Below are positions 55,972-64,000 of a stretch of 64,000 nt of DNA, one piece after another. The stretch lies in NCBI GenBank assembly GCA_022605405.1, contig JABYQQ010000013.1, positions 124,001 through 188,000 of the forward strand. Direction: 5' to 3'. The notes beneath the pieces are model-generated. The model made no database searches. It saw only the letters and a list, made by a program, of their open reading frames with translations, and was not told where the DNA came from. Position 1 is the first letter of the stretch; each line of letters starts with the position of its first letter. The DNA is from Earliella scabrosa (Eukaryota; Basidiomycota; Agaricomycetes; Polyporales; Polyporaceae). Made by a program: the position numbers and the translations under genes.

Positions 55972-57270
55972 ATGACGAGTGAAGTAATGCCCGCTGCCTC
56001 TTCCTCGGACTTCGAAGTTCCACCTACGATTTTCGACCCCGCAACCTGTACACGCAAGGGTCGCTGCCCGGTCACGCAAATACGGAATCAAGGGGACCCG
56101 CTGGAGAGTCACTCGCTGTACTTCGAGGTACATGGATCAGGTCCGGAGAAAGTTGTATTTATTATGGGGTGCGTGGTCTTGTTCCCTCCATCCGGAGCTT
56201 CGGCATAGACGACAGATGCGCGACTCAGGCTCAACTCGAGTTCGGCGGGTTGGCTGCCTCAAGTGGACCACTTTGGCCGCAAGCCGGAGTACTCCGTCCT
56301 CGTTTTCGATAACAGAGGTGTTGGGAACAGCGGCGCTCCTCGGGGACCATATACGTACGTTCCCCTCTCGTCTTGGTCTACTTGCGACTTTCCCTCCTTA
56401 TGCCTGTCCCACAAGTACAAGCGGTATGGCGCAAGATGTCGTTACTCTCCTTGACTTCGTAGGGTGGAAGGAGAAACAGCAAATTCACGTTGTTGGCGTG
56501 TCTCTCGGTGGAATGATTGCGCAAGGTAAGTCGTGCATCAATCGTATCCGGCACGCCCGTTAACACCGTCCAGAACTTGCAACAAAGATTCCGGAACGCA
56601 TCGTGTCGCTTTCTTTAATCGTCACGAAGCCTGGTAGACGACGCTTGATAGAATTGCCCTCGGTGAGTGCTTATTGAACTGAAGTACACCGTGACAGACG
56701 CCAATGCTGAACCGTTTCACCAAGTACACTGGCTTGAAGAATCTTCTGCGTACTATGATGATCAAGGATCCTGAGCAGAGGATTCCCCTCGTTCTAGAAA
56801 TGCTATTTCCCCAATCATGGCTCGACGCCAAGAACGAGACTGACCCTGAAGGGCGAACAAACAGAGAGATTGAGACAGTAGTGCGTATGCTATTGAGCTG
56901 GCTACTCGAGTCATCATTCAACATGTGTATGCAGGCATACCGCAAACGAATCGCCGTCACTCGGCCGCAAACCATCCTGGGCGCCATCTCGCAGATGGCA
57001 GCGGCCACTACCCACCATGTTTCGCCTGAACGATTAAGGAAGATCTCCTCCGCGATCCCCAAGGTTCTCATCGTGACGGGAGACTCGGACCACCTCATCG
57101 ATCCTGCGAACAGCCACTTCATCAAAGAGCACATGCCGGAAGCGGAGCTGGTTGTGCGTGAGGGAGCGGCGCATGGGTTGACCGTCCAATGCAAGCAGTG
57201 GTTCAACGATCTTCTTGAGAGGACATTCAAGGAGGGTCGTGAGCGATCGAAGCAAAGGGCTGGACAGTAA
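55972..57270 (+). CDS. alpha/beta hydrolase
   Basis: Soluble alpha/beta-fold hydrolase of unknown substrate. Starts at 55972 or 55987 are both possible (upstream ATG at 55918 also in frame). Exons: up to 56168 (LYFEVHGSGPEKVVFIMG); about 56228-56351 (LNSSSAGWLPQVDHF and the VLVFDNRGVGNSGAPRGPYT oxyanion/strand region); about 56422-56524 (DVVTLLDFVGWKEKQQIHVVGVSLGGMIAQ, nucleophile Ser in G-V-S-L-G-G); ELATKIPERIVSLSLIV; then the cap region and the last exon. The last exon has IPKVLIVTGDSDHLIDP (acid Asp) and REGAAHGLTVQ (catalytic His); the stop is at 57268-57270. The complete catalytic triad is visible. No neighbour suggests a pathway. Confidence 0.88.
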
Positions 57271-57451
57271 TGTCCGGGGTGTAAGATGGACATTAGTGCA
57301 GCGGACTGTAGACTATGATATCATGCGTGTAGAGTTAAATGGATCCCAGGGCAGAGCTCAGGCCGAGTAACAAGAGGTAGCCTGTCTCCCTATGAGTGAG
57401 ACGAAGCTGACCAGAGTTATGGAAACGTACTGCTGACCGCCCCGTAGCCCT

Positions 57452-57832
57452 TCAATGCTCCTTCAGCATGTTTGCCAACGATTTCCGTGCTTCCCGAGGC
57501 AGCCCGCGCAGGGCGGTCTTCGTATCTAATGACTCTATCCTGATATTTGGAGGGTAGTTTGCGCCGGCTTCCTCCTTGCGCTTTTGGAGGATCTCGATGA
57601 GTGAGAGTCGAGGTACGTCTGAGCGAACGGGCTCCGGAAGAGGCCGGAGAGCAGGGTCGACCTGTGAGCGCGGAATGACGCGGACAAGGCGTACAAGCGT
57701 AGGGCGCATCCTGTACAGGCCTGAGCGAAGAAAGGGAGATGAGGGCGGCTCAGGGAGAGAAGTGAAGACTCTGAACAGCGCACCAGCAGTGGCAGTAGGA
57801 GGCAAAGGGCGGGCGCTAGCACGGGGTAGCAT
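57452..57832 (-). CDS. small hypothetical, possibly mitochondrial protein
   Basis: 126 residues, single exon, ATG 57832. The first 45 residues are rich in Arg, Ala, Ser and Leu with no acids until about residue 27, as in a mitochondrial targeting sequence. A Pro-rich middle follows, then a conserved-looking C-terminal helix-strand part (SLIEILQKRKEEAGANYPPN, LDTKTALRGLPREARKSLANML). I do not recognise it; a mitochondrial small-protein or ribosome-associated role is only a guess. Its start codon is 165 bp from that of the divergent HRQ1 gene, and its stop is 182 bp from that of the hydrolase gene. Confidence 0.62.
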   Translation of the reverse strand: MLPRASARPLPPTATAGALFRVFTSLPEPPSSPFLRSGLYRMRPTLVRLVRVIPRSQVDPALRPLPEPVRSDVPRLSLIEILQKRKEEAGANYPPNIRIESLDTKTALRGLPREARKSLANMLKEH

Positions 57833-57996
57833 CCCTCGTGACTTGGCGCGACGCGTCTCCGAGTCTCAGCGCTTACGGTGGGCCCCCATTCTCGACGCGA
57901 CCACGACCATCGGAGCTCGTCTCGAAATCACATACCCTCAGACCAGTCTGTCGAATCGTTGCGCTCCACACTACAACAGGAGTGAGGAACTTGGGT

Positions 57997-60900
57997 ATGT
58001 CAACTGCTGTCCGCAAACGGAAGACAACTCCTGGAGATGCTGGGGGAACAAAAAGGGCCCGCACTACGAAGGGAAAGAAGTCGGCTTTGCAAGAAGCTCC
58101 CCCTGTTTGGCCTGAGTACTTCAACTCTGTATGTTGCACATACACATAGCTCCCCTCAATGCGTCTGATCATCCAACTAGCTCTTCAAGGTGTGTGCTGT
58201 CATATTCGCGGTCCCGACCGCGCCGTATGCATTGCCGACATCCGTCACTACATGCAGGTTTTCAAGGTGACATGGCGTTGTACCCTCGTACACGGGATCC
58301 TACTCAACAAACTATATGTATAGGCATTGAACACAGTCCTTGCCTTCTGCTCCTCACGGAAGAACTTTGCCATAACGTTCCCAGTGGTGAGGACTTCGGT
58401 GGAGGCACTACTGCACGAGTAAGCTCCGTGAGATAGCGTGCGTTACCTTTGGGGCTAAGCGTGTTCTGCTTGCCGCTGTAGACCTCTGGAACTGTCAAAG
58501 GTGGCGGAATTGAAGTACGTCCATATCACTGTGATCCATCCGCCTGATTCTAATTCGTTGGGCAGAGCGCTACTCCCTGAGATCGTAAAGTTCGCATACA
58601 CGCCTCGAATAGAACTGCGTATACATGGCGATCAGCAATCCGGTTCCAGTCGGAGAGAACGCTCCCCTGACTTCTCGGCCTTTCGGTCCGCGGGCGCGTC
58701 GAGCTCGCGCGTCCATGATGTCGACGAGGATGAACATGTCTTGGTTCTAGATTTCGTTGACAACTCACGAGGAACAAAACCTATGAATCCTGGTTTTGCA
58801 TATGCCCTACCACCTGCCCTGACTCCAGCTGCAACGAAAAAGCTTGTCGAACGACGGAACGAGCGCTTTGTCGAGGCCGTCAACGAGTGCGTGACTCGGC
58901 ACTGGTCAAGAACTAGACGGCTCAGGTTTCATTACAGGCTATTGAAGGCGACACCGGATGGAGAAGATCCTGTTACGTTATTGCAAGCTGCTGCTAGAGA
59001 TCATATTCCCGTACATCCCGGGTCAAAGCAACCTGCACCTGGCGCAAGTCAAGCAGACTCCAAAGAGAAATACCGTGAGGTCCCCGACTCAAACAAGAGA
59101 CCTTCGATTGAAGAAGTCATCTGTGAGATCGAGCAACAAGATTGGTATAGGGAGCAGATCGTGCACAAACGCGTCTTCGAAGCCAAAGTGGGCCAACCTG
59201 GTATGCGGCCTTTACCTTAATTGTCGCCAGGCCTGGTCCTAACGCCCCCTCACCAGCTGTTGTGAATCCTCCCCTCTCAGCCACGATTGCGCAAGCTCTG
59301 CGAGAATCGCGCAAGATTACATCGTTGTACACGCACCAGGTTGCTGCGATAACCGCCCTGTCGGAGCGCAAGAATGTGATTGTATCAACAAGCACTGCGT
59401 CGGGGAAGAGTGTCATTTATCAGGTTTGTACCCAGTTGTAAAGACGTTCCTCGTTCTCGCTCAGTCTCCCACGCAGGTGCCCTTATTGCAATTCCTAGAG
59501 AATGACCCGCAGTCTACTGCCATATTTGTCTATCCCACGAAGGTGTGTCCCATCGGAACCAGCGACCACATGCCGTCTGACTGTCCGATAGGCATTGGCA
59601 CAAGACCAAAGGGCCGCTCTTGAGCAGCTGCTTTACTCTTGCCCGGGCCTAGAGCATGTAAAAGTGTCGACCTATGATGGCGATACGCCTCACGAGCTGC
59701 GTGCTGGTACGTAACCATCCCATAGCTATTCATAGAGACCCTAGTGTGGCTCATGCGATCTATCGTGAAGGCATCCGCGAAACAGCTTCTGTCATCTTCA
59801 CCAATTTTGTAGGAGATTTACCCATGGATCTGCATGTACCCGCATGTAAGCTTATAGGTCCAATTGTAGGACATGATACATGCGTCAATCCTCCCCCACG
59901 AGGACACATGGAGAAGGCACTTTCCTGCTCCTGGGCATTACGAACCCATGACTCATGGTAATATATCTCAGATTCCTCAAGAACCTCAAACTTGTCGCGG
60001 TTGACGAACTGCATTACTACTATGGGATATTTGGCAGGTGAGGGAATATCTCGGGTTGTTGAGTTCAAGTGCCGCTTACCTTCCGCGCGCAGCCACGTTG
60101 CCCAAGTGGTGAGGAGGCTCAGGAGGGTCTGCGCCGCGGTGGGAAGTAAGTCTCAAATCCGTCCGACTTGCTGCGCACTGTCTTTCTGAGAAATCTATGG
60201 CAGATCGCCGAGTGCGATTCGTCTCCTGCAGTGCGACGATTTCCAAGCCGAAGCAGCACATGAAAAACATATTCGGCATAGAGGTGCGCCGACAACGAAC
60301 CCTCGATCCTGATTCTCATGGAGCGGAAATAGGACATAGAAGAGATCACAGAGGATGGGGCACCTTCCGGGCGTAAGGACTTTCTAGTCTGGAATCCTCC
60401 GCTGAAAGATCCTATGGATCCTTCCCTCGGGAGGGTCCACTCCATGACCGAGGCCACGAGACTCATGCGGTTTCTCATGGTCAGAGGTGTCCGCGTTATT
60501 CTCTTCTGCAAGGTACGCCGCTATTACACACCCTGGACCTGATTGCTCCTGACTCGTCGGAGAATTAGATCAGGAAATCATGCGAACTGGTGAGCTTGCT
60601 CAATGCTTCCGTTCTCTCGGGTATTCAGCGAAGTCGCAGGCTATGAAGGCGCTCCGTCAGGAGTTGTCCACCGACGGCCGCCTAGACATCTTGGAACGAG
60701 TCATGTCGTATCGCGGCGGCTACTCTCAGGAGGTATGTCCCTCCGAGCGGAGTGCGGGAATGTAACCTTAACGGCTTCTGAACCACACTAAATTAAACTA
60801 GGATCGACGGAGAATTGAACGGGAGGCGTTCTCAGGTAGCTTGCTCGGGATAGTCGCTACCAATGCGTTGGAACTGGGCGTCGACATTGGGGTTCTTGAC

Positions 60901-62843
60901 GCCGTCATCATGCTAGGTTTCCCCATGGGCGGCCTAGCTAGCTTCGTGGGTTTTCCTTTCGCACAGTCGGACGCACGCAGTGCTCATGTGTACCACAGCG
61001 CCAGCAGGCGGGACGAGCGGGACGCCGTGCGCGGGATGCCCTGGCCGTGTACGTTGCGGATGCACTGCCTGTGGACCAACACTACATCAATAACCCCGAG
61101 GAGTTGTTCGATCGCTCCACCAGCGACCTCATGCTGGACCTCGATAGCAAAGTGATTCTCGAAGCGCATCTGCAATGCGCCGCCCACGAGATGCCGCTCA
61201 GGGACGAGGACGAAGCATATTTTGGTGTCAACATGAAGGAGATCTGCGAAAGCAAACTCCAGAGAGATAAGGATGGCTGGTGGGTCCCCACAGCCACTGT
61301 GCTGACGGCTGCGTATTCATGTGTGTCTTTGTGTCTCACATAGGTATCACACCCACCCACGATACCTACCTTATCCTGCTAAGCACGTCTCTATACGAGG
61401 CGTCGAGGAGGAGAAGTATAGCGTCGTGGACGTCACGCGGGTCGGCAAACCTGGCGGAAGTGCACATATCCTTGAGGAAATCGAACTCTCGCGCGCGCTA
61501 TTCGAGATCTACGAGGGAGCGGTGGTGCGTCTTCAATCTATATGGTCGTGGAATCGTGCTTCTCACCAATTTGGATACGAACCTTAGTTTATCCATCAAG
61601 GCTTAACTTTCCTCGTCAGTTCATAGCTTTTCAAGTCTACCCCACCTGCATTACAAACCACACTTGACAGGTACAAGAAGTCAGTCATGACTCCAAGATG
61701 GCAAAGCTGGTGCGAACAGACGTAAATTGGATCACTGAGCCAAGGTAAAGCTCAATGGTCTTGCCCACATCATACATCTTTCGCTTACACTGGATACTGG
61801 GCACTACAGGGATTTCACCAATATAGACGCGCTGCAAACCTACCGCATCAGGGAACTCAAAGGCTCGCCGCATCGTGCCTTTTATGGTCGTAAGTTTGAT
61901 TGGGTATATCTGACATGAGCGATTTTGATATCTGTGGTGTGCAGGCGTCGAACTGTTCACTCTGGTTTATGGTGAGACCACTACTCTTTGCCCGAGGAAC
62001 GATGTTAATCTCAGTCATTCACAGGATACTTCAAGATTAGGTATGGGATGTAACCTCTCCAGTTTGACGCACGTATCTCACGATGATCTCGTCAGGAACA
62101 AGGCGATCATAGATGCCGTCGACTTGGACACTCCCCCATGGCAGCGAGAGACTACTGGGCTGTGGCTAGACGTGCCCAAGCCGATTCTCGAACTCATGCG
62201 GGATTCTGGCATGAATGCAGCAGAAGCCATTCACGCAGCACAGCATGCAATCCTGAACCGTTTTGCATTGGCTGCAGATCTCCGTACCGAGTGTAAGGTC
62301 CCTGAGAAGGAGTACAAAGCTTCCGCTTCCCAGCGAAAACGACCAGCACGGTAAGCTTACGTGGCACCATCGCACTCAATGACCAGTATTGACTCCTGGA
62401 TAGACTCATCTTCTACGAGCCTTCTGGCAAGACAGGTGGCGTGGCCGTGAAAGCGTTCGACCATGGTGGGTCAAATCCGGCTCTCCGTCCATCCTTCATC
62501 TCAATATGATGCTCTAGTGAACGACCTCTTGCGAGATGCTCACGAACGAGTAGAATCATGCAAGTGCGAGGAAGGATGCGCCGCTTGTGAGGAGTTATCC
62601 TTCTACCTTCCAGGTTTGATGTAGCTCATCATGATTTCAGGCGTTGATAGCCCCACTTGCAAGGAAGGCAATTTAGTGTCATCCAAAGCAGGTGCTCTCA
62701 TCATCCTCAAGGCCCTCCTGAACTTGCCGATCGACGTCGATCTGTTGCATCAAGAGCCCGGAATAGTCAACGATGCGTTCGAAACTGTAGTCGAAGCGAC
62801 GAGTGTGCGCGTTGCTGAAGGTGTCGAAGTCGAGTCGGCATAA
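57997..62843 (+). CDS. HRQ1: ATP-dependent 3'-5' DNA helicase Hrq1 (RecQ4-like, DUF1998-type C-terminus)
   Basis: Nuclear helicase for DNA crosslink repair and genome stability. ATG 57997 (MSTAVRKRKTTPG, basic). About 18 introns. Seen in order: ALNTVLAFCSSRKNFATTF; motif I TSTASGKS (59389-59410, just before a splice); FVYPTKALAQDQ; Ib/II region with [28 protein letters not shown]; motif III SCSATI; FLMVRGVRVILFCK; RRRIEREAF...GIVATNALELGVDIG; motif VI RQQAGRAGRRARD after an intron; LPVDQHYINNPEELF. At the C-terminus a Cys cluster (CKCEEGCAAC, and C after SPT) precedes NLVSSKAGALIILKALL, the DUF1998/MZB zinc-binding signature of Hrq1 and MrfA. Several very small exons near 59700-60000 and 61600-62050 were not resolved exactly. 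Stop 62841-62843. Confidence 0.88.
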
Positions 62844-62910
62844 ACGCGTGGAGACGAGCAAGAGTCTATAGTGTATGCGACTAGAATACCGGTACCTGCT
62901 AGATCATAAT

Positions 62911-64000
62911 TTAGGCTAAAGGATCGAAGTCTCCCCAATCATCCTTCGACAGCTGTTTGGAGGCCCCTGTCGTACCGGGCCACTGGGGCTGTGCTGGCTT
63001 TGACGGCGCGAGCACGCTTCCCATGGACATCTGTGAGGCGAAAAAGGGTGGAGGAGGGGATGCTGATGTCATGGGCTGCATGGGCTGCATGGGCTGCATG
63101 GGTTGCATAGGTTGGGTCGGTTGTGCGGGAGGCAGCGAGATGTTGTAATTAGGGGCTGAGGGTGCGGCATTGAAACTCGAGACCTGAGGCGCAGCATTAA
63201 ACGTGGAGAACGCTGGTTGCATAGGTGCTATGGGAGTTGATGTCATGAGCTTCGGGGCCGCAGGGGATGGGTCTAGAGGGAATGCGGACGAGTTGAACGA
63301 GTTCGACGGTACACGGGTCGCGCCGAGCCCTGGACCTGGCCGGCCTAGTGGTGATCGTGAAGCATGGGGGTTTAGCCCACTTGATATCTTCGGTGATGAA
63401 GGCAACGACTGAGTCTGCTGATGTGTCGTGAAGGAGGTCGTGCGTTGAGTCTGAGGAGCAAGAGGCGGAATGGGTGGAGACAGTCCAGGACTCTGTATAG
63501 GCGGTGTCTATGTCGGACTCCACGTTAGACTCGAGGTTCAATTACTTGTGCGTGTTAAAGACTCACCGATGCCCCACTTGAGAAGATGCTTCCCCACACG
63601 TCGTCTTCCCAATTCTTTGCAGCATCGGCCGAGGAGTCCGCCTTGGGAGGCGAGGCAGCACCGGTTGTGCCCACGAGACTCTCAAAGTCAACGGCACCGG
63701 TAGGATTTGAGGACAGACTTGTCCGGCCGTTCACAGCAGAACGGTCCTCTATTCGTTGAGAATCGCGGAGGTATTGATCGTGTTCCTTCTCCACACGGTC
63801 ACCTAGCTTCTTGATGACGTCCATGAAGCGTTTGAATTGAGATACTGTCAAGACTGTGGAAATAGTGATGGGCACGAAAGTCGCGCTCTGAGAAGGACAT
63901 ATTACACTCACGCGGTCCCATGGACATTGCCCATAGCTGAGGGAGCACGAGCGTCGCGACGGCTTCGCGGTCGACCTTCATTCCCATGGCTTCTTGGACA
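62911..64000 (-). CDS. SCY1-like (SCYL2-type) pseudokinase, C-terminal part
   Basis: The gene continues beyond the right edge. Three exons are visible: from 64000 to about 63915 (GMKVDREAVATLVLPQLWAMSMGP), 63858 to about 63574 (LTVSQFKRFMDVIKKLGDRVEKEHDQYLRD and an acidic Trp-containing linker), and about 63508-62911 (Ser/Pro-rich tail ending in WGDFDPLA). The first two blocks match the region after the HEAT repeats in SCYL2/Scy1, pseudokinases that act in clathrin-linked membrane traffic at the Golgi and endosomes. The tail has a run of P-M-Q triplets encoded by a 9-bp repeat (about 63068-63112) and a terminal W-x-x-F/DPLA motif of the kind that binds clathrin adaptors. The stop is 67 bp from the convergent HRQ1 stop. 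Confidence 0.82.

Noticed and set aside
63068..63112. 9-bp tandem repeat CATGGGCTG
   Set aside because: Not a separate element: it encodes the P-M-Q repeats in the Pro-rich tail of the SCY1-like protein.
1..64000. CRISPR arrays, ribosome-binding sites, operons, rRNA
   Set aside because: Nothing of this kind is present; intron-rich genes, TATA boxes and element types show a eukaryotic (fungal) nuclear genome.

Overview
The window looks like nuclear DNA of an Agaricomycete (mushroom-forming) basidiomycete, possibly a Polyporales-type wood-decay fungus. Genes are dense and cut by many spliceosomal introns of about 50-70 nt with GTRNGT donors and CTAAC/CTGAC branch sites. Typical basidiomycete families are present: a GDS1-type winged-helix protein, a Plavaka transposase and an expanded Agaricomycete-specific small-protein family. 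Gene models below were made by joining exons by eye; no search was run, so family names rest on recognised motifs.

Layout. 1-25.8 kb is a conserved housekeeping block: a partial acidic protein (+), a twin-RRM Pumilio protein (-), a GDS1 winged-helix protein (-), linker histone H1 (-), RNA polymerase III subunit RPC82 (-), an acidic unknown (+), a degenerate acyl-CoA-ligase-like protein (-) and the FACT subunit SPT16 (+). 25.8-37.4 kb is an accessory region with four paralogues of one small-protein family. Two of them lie in a tandem 1.4-kb duplication, separated by long stretches with no recognisable gene.

37.4-54.1 kb is a nested transposon. A Plavaka-type DNA transposon (transposase on the minus strand) is split by a 13,255-bp Ty3/Gypsy-like LTR retrotransposon, also on the minus strand, with 1,005-bp LTRs that look identical and a short target-site duplication. 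The retrotransposon encodes Gag-protease and, by an apparent -1 frameshift, Pol. Between pol and its 3' LTR it carries about 4.4 kb with three compact genes in the ANTISENSE direction. At least two contain spliceosomal introns, and the cassette is bracketed by two copies of the polypurine tract. This is the most unusual object in the window.

54.5-64 kb returns to ordinary genes: a small coiled-coil protein of a repeated basidiomycete type, an alpha/beta hydrolase, a small possibly mitochondrial protein, the RecQ4-like helicase HRQ1, and the C-terminal part of a SCY1/SCYL2-type pseudokinase running off the window. Chromatin and nucleic-acid functions (H1, SPT16, RPC82, HRQ1, Puf) dominate the conserved part, but nothing suggests a dedicated cluster; several neighbours share short divergent promoters.
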